Of a stretch of 45,668 nt of DNA, positions 34,492-41,677 are shown one piece after another (the first letter of the stretch is position 1; the number at the start of each line of letters is the position of its first letter). The notes below the pieces were generated by a model. The model worked only from the letters and a program-made list of their open reading frames with translations, had not been told where the DNA came from and did no database searches. The DNA lies in the NCBI GenBank assembly GCA_035653595.1, contig DASRBO010000088.1, positions 1-45,668 of the forward strand, written 5' to 3'. This DNA is from DASRBO01 sp035653595. Lineage in GTDB: Bacteria > Actinomycetota > Acidimicrobiia > Acidimicrobiales > JAJPHE01. The translations under genes and the position numbers were made by a program.

Positions 34492-36747
34492 CTATGGAGG
34501 TGCTGCCGGGCCGGGGACGATCGTCGGCGGCGGCGCCTGGGTGGTGGTCGTCGTGCTGGCCGGCTCGGTCGTGGTGGTGGTCGTCGGGGCCACCGCGTTG
34601 GGCTGGGGGGCGGGCTCGACGTAGCTGCCGCCGGAGCCGATGTCGTAGGGGTACTGGCGGTAGCCGGGGTCGATGCCCCCGCGCTGGAGGCGGTTGAGCA
34701 GGTCGGGGGCGGGGGTGATGGGTGGCGGGGTGGCGAAGTCGGCCACCGGCACCCCCTGCAGGGCGTTCTTCATGTAGTCGCCCCACGTCCTGGCCGGAAT
34801 GGTGCCGCCGTACACGCACGGGACCCCCTCCACGTAGTGCAGCGGGGTCTGGGTGCTGTTCAGGTGGCCCATCCACACCGACGTGGCCAGCTGCGGCGTG
34901 TAGCCGGTGAACCAGGCGTTGGTGCACTGGTCGGTGGTGCCGGTCTTGCCTGCCTCGGGCCGGCCGATGACGGCGTTGGGGTAGGCGGTGCCGTGGGCGA
35001 TGACCCCCTCGAGGACCTGGGTGACCGTGCTGGCCAGGTTGGCGGAGATCACCCGGTTGCCTGAGGGATTGGTGTCGTCGATGAGGGTCTTGCCGGTGGC
35101 GTCGACCACCTTGACAACCGGGCTGGGCTCGACCCGCACGCCCTGGTTGGCCAGCACGCCGTAGGCGGAGGCCATGTCGAGGGGGGACACGTCGATGTCG
35201 CCCAGGGTGTAGGACAGGCCGTGGACCTGCGGGCTGTACCAGGCCGAGGTCACGCCCATCTGCTTGGCCATGGTGGCGATGTTCTTGACGCCTATGTCGT
35301 TGGCCAGCTGCACGTAGACGGTGTTGATGGACAGCCAGGTGGCGCTGCGCAGGTTGTAGTAGCCGCCGCCCTCGCTCTCGGCGTTGTGGAAGGTCGTCCC
35401 CCCGATGCTGATGCTGGGCGGGCCGAAGTAGGTCCGGTCGAGGGAGACCCCCTGGGACAGGGCGGCCAGCAGGGTGAACACCTTGAAGCTCGACCCCGGC
35501 GGCATGCCCGTCCCGCCGCCGGTGATGGTCTGGCCGTCCCAGCAGCTCGCCGTCACGACGATCTGCCAGTTGGGGTTGGAGGGCTCGGCCGGGCAGCCGC
35601 CCAGAGCCAGGTTCACCTGGGACTCGGCGTAGTCGCGCCCGCCCACCAGGGCCTTCACGTAGCCGCTGGCCGGCTCGAGAGAGACCAGCGCCATGTCGAT
35701 GGGCAGCGCAGTGGTGCCGAGGCCCCGGCCGACCGACGCCTCCGCCTGGGCCTCGTCGGCGGGGTCGAGGGTGGACTGGATGCGCAGGCCCCCGCCGTAG
35801 AGCTCGTCGGGGCCGAGGCGCGCCACCAGGTAACGCCGGAGGTAGTCGATGAAGTAGGGGTAGCGGGACTGCTGCTCCTCCTGGGGCGGGTACACCGCCG
35901 TCACCGGCACCCCGGCCTTGACGTTGTTGGCGAGCGTGAGGCGCTCGGCCATGGCCTCGGTGTACTGGGCCTGGTCGATGAACCGGTAGCGCAGCATCAG
36001 GCCCAGCACCTCCTCCCGCCTCGTTTCGGCCACGTCGAGGTTGACCAGCGGGTCGTAGTAGCTGGGGGCGGGGAGGACCCCGGCCAGCAGGGCGGCCTGG
36101 GAGATGTCGAGCTGCTTGACCGGGGTGCGGAAGTAGGTGAGGGCGGCGGCGCCGGCGCCGTAGGAGCCCTCGCCGAAGTAGGAGTTGGACAGGTAGAGGT
36201 AGAGGATCTCCTGCTTGGACATCACCCGGCTGAGGTCGGTGGCCAGGATCGCCTCGTGGACCTTGCGCAGCAGCGTCCGCTTGCCCGACGTGTAGGCGTT
36301 CTTGACGTACTGCTGGGTGATGGTGGACCCGCCGCGCACGATGCCGCCGTGGACCACGTCGTCGTAAAGGGCGCCGAGCATGTTCTTAATCGACACGCCG
36401 CCCTCGTGGTAGAAGTTGTGGTCCTCGGAGGCGATGACCGCGTTCTTGAGCGCCTCGGGGATGTCGGCCGGGTTCACCGGCACGTCGCGGCCCGAGGCCC
36501 GGAACTGGGCGATCACGTTGCCCTGGTCGTCGTAGACCACGCTGGGGTCGGTGAGCAGGGTGGTCTTGGGCTGAGGGACGTTGGCCGGCAGGGGCAGGAA
36601 GATGAAGCTGGCCATGATGGTCCCGCCGCACAGGAGGGGAACCCCGACGGCGAGGATGACCGCCGCCCACAGCACCCGGCCCATCTGGCGCAGTGAGCGC
36701 AGCACCTGGCTCACGAGGCCGGGGCGCGATCGGGACGGCGCTGCCAT
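34492..36747 (-). CDS. Class A penicillin-binding protein (GT51 plus transpeptidase)
   Basis: A 751-residue bifunctional peptidoglycan synthase. The ATG at 36747 gives a short basic tail, then one signal-anchor helix (VLWAAVILAVGVPLL). The GT51 domain has the catalytic Glu108 in ASEDHNFYHEGG, GGSTITQQYVKN and RKVHEAILATDL. The transpeptidase domain has Ser419 in PPGSSFKVFT (SxxK), the SIN triad in WLSINTVYVQ and KTGTT near residue 606. The C-terminus is a Thr/Pro-rich tail after a stretch that includes GTIPARTWGDYM. It polymerises and cross-links peptidoglycan outside the membrane. The longer frame to 36999 adds 84 non-homologous residues. It heads the leftward gene train and is divergent from the GerMN lipoprotein. 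It resembles actinobacterial PonA-type proteins; no PASTA domain is visible. Confidence 0.95.
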   Translation of the reverse strand: MAAPSRSRPGLVSQVLRSLRQMGRVLWAAVILAVGVPLLCGGTIMASFIFLPLPANVPQPKTTLLTDPSVVYDDQGNVIAQFRASGRDVPVNPADIPEALKNAVIASEDHNFYHEGGVSIKNMLGALYDDVVHGGIVRGGSTITQQYVKNAYTSGKRTLLRKVHEAILATDLSRVMSKQEILYLYLSNSYFGEGSYGAGAAALTYFRTPVKQLDISQAALLAGVLPAPSYYDPLVNLDVAETRREEVLGLMLRYRFIDQAQYTEAMAERLTLANNVKAGVPVTAVYPPQEEQQSRYPYFIDYLRRYLVARLGPDELYGGGLRIQSTLDPADEAQAEASVGRGLGTTALPIDMALVSLEPASGYVKALVGGRDYAESQVNLALGGCPAEPSNPNWQIVVTASCWDGQTITGGGTGMPPGSSFKVFTLLAALSQGVSLDRTYFGPPSISIGGTTFHNAESEGGGYYNLRSATWLSINTVYVQLANDIGVKNIATMAKQMGVTSAWYSPQVHGLSYTLGDIDVSPLDMASAYGVLANQGVRVEPSPVVKVVDATGKTLIDDTNPSGNRVISANLASTVTQVLEGVIAHGTAYPNAVIGRPEAGKTGTTDQCTNAWFTGYTPQLATSVWMGHLNSTQTPLHYVEGVPCVYGGTIPARTWGDYMKNALQGVPVADFATPPPITPAPDLLNRLQRGGIDPGYRQYPYDIGSGGSYVEPAPQPNAVAPTTTTTTEPASTTTTTQAPPPTIVPGPAAPP

Positions 36748-36842
36748 CAGGACCGGCCGCTCGGCGCCAGGCTGGACGGTTCCACGGCGCAAAGATTGGC
36801 ACGGCGGGACCGCGGCCCTGGAGTCAGGGGCAAGATGACCGG

Positions 36843-37445
36843 GTGCGCCGCCTCGTCGCCCCTTCGGAATGGGTATCGGCCTGGGTAGTGGCTGTGGCGG
36901 TCCTGTGCGCCTGCGGGGTGCCCACCCAGCCCCGTCCGGTCGCCATCGCCCGGGGGGAGCTGCCCCTGGGACTCCTGTCGCCCTCCACCACCTCGACAAC
37001 CCTGGGTGGGCCCCGCAGCTCGGTGGCGTCCGTCGAGGTCTTCTTCGTGTCCGGCGACCACCTGGTGCCGGTGGTGCGCAGCATCCCCCGCCCCCCCAGC
37101 CTCGACAACGCCCTGGGCGCCCTGCTGGCCGGACCGAGCCTGACCGAGTCGGCCCAGGGCATCAGGAGCGCCATCAGCCAGGACACCATCGTGCTGTCCA
37201 CCCGTCTCGACCGGGGCCAGGCGGTCATCAACCTGTCCGAGGCCTTCGCAGGGGTAGAGGGGCTGGACCAGATCCTCGCCGTCGGTCAGCTGGTCTTCAC
37301 CGCCACCGGCCTGCCCGACGTGGCAGCGGTGCTGTTCGACCTGAACGGTCAGCCGGTGGCGGTGCCTTCGGCCGACGGGAGCCTGGTCACCGCCCCGGTG
37401 ACCAGGGCCGACTTCGCCCCCCTGCTGTCCAGCTCGAACCTCTGA
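36843..37445 (+). CDS. GerMN-domain lipoprotein (LpqB-like, short)
   Basis: A 200-residue secreted protein from the GTG at 36843. The signal sequence VSAWVVAVAVLCACG ends in a lipobox (VLCAC), so it is probably lipid-anchored. A Ser/Thr linker follows. A single GerMN domain then runs from about residue 60 to 185, with VEVFFVSGDHLVPVVR, ALGALLAGPSLTES, AVINLSEAFAGVEG, QLVFTATGLPDVAAV and DLNGQPVAVP. In many actinobacteria the mtrA-mtrB operon is linked to lpqB, whose lipoprotein product has a GerMN domain followed by a propeller-like domain. Here only the GerMN part is present, and the gene sits upstream of the mtrA/mtrB-like pair. AGGGG lies about 13 bases before the GTG; an upstream start at 36693 would overlap the divergent gene. 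Confidence 0.82.
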   Translation: MRRLVAPSEWVSAWVVAVAVLCACGVPTQPRPVAIARGELPLGLLSPSTTSTTLGGPRSSVASVEVFFVSGDHLVPVVRSIPRPPSLDNALGALLAGPSLTESAQGIRSAISQDTIVLSTRLDRGQAVINLSEAFAGVEGLDQILAVGQLVFTATGLPDVAAVLFDLNGQPVAVPSADGSLVTAPVTRADFAPLLSSSNL

Positions 37446-37447
37446 GC

Positions 37448-37777
37448 TCAGCCGGCCCCGCAGACCGGGCACGGCCCGGTGTGCACCTCGGAGCGGAGCA
37501 GCTCGGTGCCGGCCTGGTCCAGGACCACCTCGAGGGTGCCGGCATGGCGGTCGACAGTCATCCCCACGTACGGCCTCCACTCGGCGCTGTGGCTGGCGAT
37601 GGAAAGGCCCCGGGGCAGGCGGGCGAAACGGCGCCGGCCGGTGTCGAAGGCCCAGGTGGTGGTGCAGGACTCGACCAGTACCAGCTCCTCGCCCCCGCCG
37701 GTGGGCGGGCGCGCCGGGCCGGCGTCCGGGCGGGACGCGGCCGAGGTGGGCGGCCGTTTGGTTTCGGACTGAGTCAT
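37448..37777 (-). CDS. Small hypothetical protein with C-terminal CxxC
   Basis: A 109-residue protein from the ATG at 37777, with GAGG seven bases upstream. The first 35 residues are polar and Pro-rich. The rest contains LVLVESCTTTWAFDTGRRRF and a C-terminal CPVCGAG, which may be half of a zinc or redox site. I do not recognise the family. It converges on the GerMN gene with 2 bp between stops and lies divergent from the response regulator. The longer open frame to 38488 on this strand is only the shadow of the regulator gene. A short basic motif (GRRRFARLPRG) could contact nucleic acid, but this is speculation. Confidence 0.6.
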   Translation of the reverse strand: MTQSETKRPPTSAASRPDAGPARPPTGGGEELVLVESCTTTWAFDTGRRRFARLPRGLSIASHSAEWRPYVGMTVDRHAGTLEVVLDQAGTELLRSEVHTGPCPVCGAG

Positions 37778-37900
37778 GGGGGACCTCGGGGGAATCCTGG
37801 CAGACGGATTGGCCAGGGGAAGAGCGATATTCCCGGCATTTGGCAGTTCAAACCGGCGGCCCGGTCCCGCGCCCCCCTCCGGTTGAGTCACCATTCGCGG

Positions 37901-38581
37901 GTGGCCCAGCGCATCCTGATCGTGGAGGACGACGAGCGCATCCGGGCGTCGACCCGCCTGGCCCTCGAGGACGAGGGCTACGAGGTCGAGGAGGCCCCCA
38001 CGGCCGAGTCCGCCCTGGCCGGCTTCGACGGGCGGCCCCCGGACGTGGTGATCATCGACCTGATGCTGCCGGGCATGGACGGCTTCGAGTGCTGCCGGAC
38101 CATCCGGCGCACCAGCGGCGTGCCCATCGTCATGGTCACCGCCCGGGCCGACACCCACGACGTGGTCGCCGGGCTGGAGGCGGGGGCGGACGACTACGTC
38201 ACCAAGCCGTTCGTCGTCAAGGAGCTGGCCGCCCGGATCCGCGCCCTGCTGCGCCGCACCCGCACCCCCGAGGTGGCGGCGCAGGTGCTGAGCTTCGGCG
38301 AGCTGGAGATCGTCCCGGCCGCCGGCGAGGTGCGCAAGGGTGGCGAGGGCCTCCACCTCACCCGCACCGAGTTCCGCCTCCTCTGCGAGCTGGCGACCAA
38401 CCCGGGCCTGGTGCTGTCGCGCGAGCAGCTGCTCGAGCGGGTGTGGGGCTACGACTACTTCGGCGACAGCCGTCTGGTCGACGTGCACGTGCGCCGGCTG
38501 CGCACCAAGGTCGAGGACGACCCAGCTTCGCCTACGCGCATAGTCACCGTGCGGGGCCTGGGCTACAAGCTGGCCCCGTGA
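37901..38581 (+). CDS. mtrA: OmpR-family response regulator (MtrA-like)
   Basis: A 226-residue two-domain regulator. The receiver begins RILIVEDDERIR. The phosphoacceptor is Asp53 in VVIIDLMLPGMDGFE, with MVTARAD (Thr switch) and DDYVTKPF (Lys). The C-terminal winged helix has LHLTRTEFRLLCELATNPG, LSREQLLERVWGYDYFGDSR and VDVHVRRLRTKVE, followed by the final wing RGLGYKLAP. The WGYDYFGDSRLVDVH form is close to MtrA of mycobacteria and streptomycetes, which controls cell division and wall genes. The GTG start at 37901 has no clear SD, so the start is less sure. The histidine-kinase gene begins within its stop codon (GTGA). The MtrA name rests on motif likeness and context. Confidence 0.88.
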   Translation: MAQRILIVEDDERIRASTRLALEDEGYEVEEAPTAESALAGFDGRPPDVVIIDLMLPGMDGFECCRTIRRTSGVPIVMVTARADTHDVVAGLEAGADDYVTKPFVVKELAARIRALLRRTRTPEVAAQVLSFGELEIVPAAGEVRKGGEGLHLTRTEFRLLCELATNPGLVLSREQLLERVWGYDYFGDSRLVDVHVRRLRTKVEDDPASPTRIVTVRGLGYKLAP

Positions 38582-40041
38582 AGGCGGCGCCGCTACTGCA
38601 CCGGCTGGGGTACCGCCGGCGGCGGGGCCTGCGCTTCCGCATCACCACCAGCTTCGCCCTGGGCGCCCTCGGCGTCGCCCTCACCCTCTCCCTCATCACC
38701 TACGGCCTGACCCGGCGCTCGGTGCTCAACGCCCGCCAGACCGCCGCCGTGCACCAGACGCTGGCCAACGCCTCGGCGGTGCGCAACGCCCTGCGCTCCT
38801 CCAGCCTCGACGTGCCCGAGCTGTTGAGCTCGCTTGAGACGCCTTCGGGATCCAACTCCCTGCTGTTCCACCACGGCTGGTTCGCCACCAGCTTCGCCGT
38901 TGGCCAGGAGGCGATTCCGGGCCCGACCAGGAGGGCGGTGGCGGGGGGCAGGCCGGTCACCCAGAACTACTCCTACCGGGGCCATCCCGAGCTGGTGGTG
39001 GGGGTGCCGCTGCCGTCGGTGCAGGCCCAGTACTACGAGCTGTTCGACCTGTCCGACGTGCGCCGCACCCTCGACGCCCTGGCCATCTCGCTGGCCGCCG
39101 CCTCGGTGGCGACCACCCTGGTCGGCCTGGCCGTCGGACGCTGGGCCAGCCGCCGGGTGCTGGCGCCCCTGACCGAGACGGCCCGGGCCGCCGCAGCCAT
39201 CGCCGGCGGCCAGCTCGACACCAGGCTTGAGGCGGGCCAGGACGTGGATCTCACCGAGCTGGCCACCTCGTTCAACTCCATGGTCACCGCCCTGCAGCAG
39301 CGCATCCAGCGCGACGCCCGCTTCGCCTCCGACGTGAGCCACGAGCTGCGCTCGCCCCTGACCACCCTGTCGGCGGCGGTCGAGGTGCTCGAGCGCCGCC
39401 GCGATGAGCTGCCCGAGCGCTCGGTGCGGGCGCTGGATCTCCTCTCCGAGGAGGTCCGCCGCTTCGGCCAGCTGGTGGAGGACCTGCTTGAGGTGTCCCG
39501 CTTCGACGCCGGCTCGAACGACCTGTCGCTCGAGGAGGTGAGCCCGGCCGAGCTGGTGCGCCAGGCCATCGGCGTGCTGCGGGCCGACCAGGTGGCGGTG
39601 GAGGTGGCGCCCGGTGCCGAGGACATCCGCATCCGGGCCGACAAGCGCCGGCTGGAGCGGGTGCTGGCCAACCTGCTCGACAACGCCGACGCCCACGGCG
39701 GCGGGGCGGTCAGGGTGGCGGTGGAGCCGGGGCCGGCCGGGGGGGTGGTCATCGCCGTGGACGACGCCGGACCGGGCGTGCCCGTCGAGGCCCGCGAGGC
39801 GGTCTTCGAGCGCTTCGCCCGCGGCCCGGCAGCGGGCGACCGCAGCCGCTGGCAGGGGGTGGGCCTGGGGCTCTCGCTGGTGGCCGAGCACGTGCGCCTG
39901 CACCGGGGCTCGGTCGGGGTGGAGGACAGCCCCGAGGGTGGCGCCCGCTTCAGCGTCGAGCTGCCGGCCGACCCTGACGAGGCGGCCGTGCCCCTCGGCC
40001 CCCGGGCGGGAAGGCGGCGGGCCCGGGCCCGGGCCGGATAG
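38578..40041 (+). CDS. mtrB: Sensor histidine kinase (MtrB-like)
   Basis: A 487-residue membrane kinase. A first helix (FALGALGVALTLSLITYGL) and a second near residue 165-185 (LAISLAAASVATTLVGLAV) bracket an extracellular sensor region of about 120 residues. HAMP follows (RRVLAPLTETARAAAAIAGG). His255 in SDVSHELRSPLTTLSA is the phosphorylated residue. The ATPase domain has the N box LANLLDNADAHGGG, the G1 box VDDAGPGVP, FERFARGP and GVGLGLSLVAEHVRLHRG. The C-terminus is Arg-rich. It starts with GTG inside the regulator stop (4-bp overlap), so the pair is co-translated. It probably senses the envelope and phosphorylates the regulator at Asp53. The GerMN lipoprotein nearby may modulate it, as LpqB does for MtrB. 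Confidence 0.93.
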   Translation: MKAAPLLHRLGYRRRRGLRFRITTSFALGALGVALTLSLITYGLTRRSVLNARQTAAVHQTLANASAVRNALRSSSLDVPELLSSLETPSGSNSLLFHHGWFATSFAVGQEAIPGPTRRAVAGGRPVTQNYSYRGHPELVVGVPLPSVQAQYYELFDLSDVRRTLDALAISLAAASVATTLVGLAVGRWASRRVLAPLTETARAAAAIAGGQLDTRLEAGQDVDLTELATSFNSMVTALQQRIQRDARFASDVSHELRSPLTTLSAAVEVLERRRDELPERSVRALDLLSEEVRRFGQLVEDLLEVSRFDAGSNDLSLEEVSPAELVRQAIGVLRADQVAVEVAPGAEDIRIRADKRRLERVLANLLDNADAHGGGAVRVAVEPGPAGGVVIAVDDAGPGVPVEAREAVFERFARGPAAGDRSRWQGVGLGLSLVAEHVRLHRGSVGVEDSPEGGARFSVELPADPDEAAVPLGPRAGRRRARARAG

Positions 40042-40361
40042 CCCGGCGGACGGCGAGCGGGGAGGGTCAGGACGACGGGGGCGCCGAGGCCTGCCTCGGG
40101 GACTCGGCGAAAGATCCCCGAGGCAGTCGCCCCCCGGACCTGGTGCGGCGGCACCTGATGTCCGGGCCTCGGTCAACGACGCAGTTACCGGCTGGCTGGC
40201 GCAGTCCCTGCGACGACTCCCCCATATTCGTCGGCGCGTACGAAATAACTGCGCCGATCATGTTCCGGTTTCATGACAATTCGTGGGCGGGGCCGAACCG
40301 GGGGCGCGCCCAGGCCGTCCTGGGTGGCGGGGGACTCGGATCGGACGCGTGTCCGGGTCGG
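40042..40361. other. Convergent intergenic region with several inverted repeats
   Basis: This 320-bp stretch between the kinase and the DUF4395 gene has no convincing gene. Its left part holds the hairpin at 40092-40125. The middle (about 40190-40285) contains a GGCGCAGT/ACTGCGCC inverted repeat around TATTCGT and ACGAAATA arms, then TCATG/CATGA. Its base composition is visibly richer in A and T than the flanks. It could form a folded RNA or a binding region. I saw no tRNA. Confidence 0.4.
40092..40125 (+). terminator. Stem-loop after the histidine kinase
   Basis: A perfect 11-bp stem (TGCCTCGGGGA with TCCCCGAGGCA) encloses a 12-base loop, 50 bp after the kinase stop. A C-rich stretch follows rather than T residues, so it is a candidate GC-rich terminator or 3-prime stabiliser rather than a classical intrinsic terminator. 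Confidence 0.55.
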
Positions 40362-40374
40362 TCAGCCGACCCGG
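40353..40374 (-). terminator. Stem-loop with the DUF4395 stop codon in its loop
   Basis: A perfect 9-bp stem (CCGGGTCGG with CCGACCCGG) closes a 4-base loop that contains the TGA of the DUF4395 gene. It should form at the end of that message. No T-tract follows on the minus strand, so it may stop transcription only weakly or protect the RNA end. Confidence 0.45.
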
Positions 40375-40892
40375 GCCCAGATGTCGTTGCAGGACTCACA
40401 GACGTCCTCGGGGACGACCCCGGCCCGCATGAGCAGGGCGAAGATCTTGCAGCCCAGGCAGTAGGCGAACACCGACTCGAGCACCGCCGCCACCACGAGG
40501 AGCCCGAGGACGACGTAGGCCGCTCCCCGCAGGCCGAAGCCCAGGGCCAGGACGGCGGCCAGGGTGGACATGGCGGTGCCCATGGCCTGGGCGAAGCGCT
40601 TGGGGGGCCCGGGGACGGGCTTGGCCGGCGCCGGCACCCGGGGGGTGATCACCCTGGTGACCAGCTGGCCCAGGGGGCTCAGCGACGGTCCGGTGAGCAC
40701 CCGGGCCCAGAACCCGTAGGCGATGACGGCGGTCATCCACGGCAGGTCGAAGACGATGGTGGCCAGCGCCATGATCACCACCCCGCCGGCGACCAGGCGG
40801 GCCGACACCTCGTTGACCGGGTTCGGGAACGAGAACAGCCGGCGCAGGGCGGAGTCGGCCCGGCCGGGTTGAGCGGTGGTGACGGTCGCCAT
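40362..40892 (-). CDS. DUF4395 membrane protein
   Basis: A 176-residue membrane protein of the DUF4395 family with about four helices. The family signature is clear: NPVNEVSARLVAGGVVIMAL at the N-terminal side, then SPLGQLVTRVITPR, GPPKRFAQAMG and the C-terminal FAYCLGCKIFALLMRAG followed by EDVCESC. The two CxxC pairs are conserved in the family, which is often found next to thioredoxin-like or sulfur-transfer genes, so a thiol-redox role at the membrane is suspected. Here no such partner is adjacent. The ATG has GAGGAGGC about nine bases upstream. The neighbours are the converging kinase on one side and a membrane protein on the other. Function unproven. Confidence 0.85.
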   Translation of the reverse strand: MATVTTAQPGRADSALRRLFSFPNPVNEVSARLVAGGVVIMALATIVFDLPWMTAVIAYGFWARVLTGPSLSPLGQLVTRVITPRVPAPAKPVPGPPKRFAQAMGTAMSTLAAVLALGFGLRGAAYVVLGLLVVAAVLESVFAYCLGCKIFALLMRAGVVPEDVCESCNDIWARVG

Positions 40893-40993
40893 GGTTGAAG
40901 CCTCCTCGGCCGGCGTCCCAGCATTGAAAGCCGACCTGCTGGGTCAACATTACCCGGGCCCGAACAATTCCGTCTCGTCGATGGCGGGGTGGC

Positions 40994-41644
40994 TCAGCTG
41001 AGGATGTTGACCGCTCTGGCGGCGACGATGGCGACGGTCAGGAGCGACACCAGCGACTCCACCGCCATGAGCACCTTGCTCCACGGGCTGAGCGGCATGG
41101 TGTCGGTGGGGCTGAAGGCGGTGGCGTTGGTGAGCGAGACGTACATGTAGTCGATGAAGCCCGGCCGCCACCCGGGGCGGGCGACCGCAGGGGTGGTCAT
41201 CTGGGGGAACTGGAAGTCGGGGGGGATGTCCTCGCCCCGGTAGCGGGCGGCCGGGCCGCCCCGGTCCAGCTCCCAGTACCACAGGCCGAACACGATCACG
41301 TTGGTCAGCCAGATGGAGATGGCCGAATAGAACAGAGCCACCCCGCTGTGGGTGTGGCCCTTCAGCAGCTGCTGGCACAGCAGGCCGAGCGAGGCGATGT
41401 TGGCGACGTTGATGAGGACGATGATCGCCACCGACGCCGCCCGCATCCACGGCTCCTCGGCGCTGTGGCGGTAAGGGGATGCCAGCAGGAGGGGGACGAG
41501 CAGGAGCGCCTCGAACACGGGCAGCACCCACGAGGGCCCGACAATCAGCCGGCCGGGCAGGGTCACGTAGAGGGCCAGTGCGGTCACCACGGCCAGGGCC
41601 GAGGGCCACCGCGGGTCGCGCAGGGCTCGGGGAGGGGCCGCCAC
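40994..41644 (-). CDS. Multi-pass membrane protein, DUF1345-like
   Basis: A 216-residue protein with about six hydrophobic helices. The most distinctive part is the C-terminal GFIDYMYVSLTNATAFSPTD followed by PLSPWSKVLMAVESLVSLLTV. It resembles both DUF1345 proteins, which have a similar aromatic-Ser-Thr-Asp stretch before the last helix, and the pore-helix region of two-helix potassium channels. I do not see a TVGYG filter, so channel function is doubtful. The GTG at 41644 is the best start, because the open frame upstream overlaps selA on the other strand. It is divergent from selA, with 33 bp between the two start codons. Function unknown. Confidence 0.68.
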   Translation of the reverse strand: MAAPPRALRDPRWPSALAVVTALALYVTLPGRLIVGPSWVLPVFEALLLVPLLLASPYRHSAEEPWMRAASVAIIVLINVANIASLGLLCQQLLKGHTHSGVALFYSAISIWLTNVIVFGLWYWELDRGGPAARYRGEDIPPDFQFPQMTTPAVARPGWRPGFIDYMYVSLTNATAFSPTDTMPLSPWSKVLMAVESLVSLLTVAIVAARAVNILS

Positions 41645-41677
41645 GCCGGCCAGCTTCGCGCCCGTAACGTTGCCCCG

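Noticed and set aside
32258..34927. Long minus-strand frame of about 890 codons
   Set aside because: It is a second-frame reading of the GT39-like gene, dominated by Pro, Arg and Gly, without domain signatures.
32200..35064. Very long open frame (about 950 codons) on the plus strand
   Set aside because: It is antisense to the GT39-like and penicillin-binding protein genes, is extremely rich in Gly, Arg, Gln and His, and has no motif. It is a high-GC shadow.
37830..37900. Possible tRNA-Sec because of a TTCAAA-like stretch near selA and selB
   Set aside because: No acceptor stem, extended D stem or T-loop with correct pairing can be drawn, so it is not called as selC.
37778..38488. Upstream extension of the small CxxC protein on the minus strand
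   Set aside because: This part is antisense to the response regulator gene. The ATG at 37777 with an SD explains the real gene.
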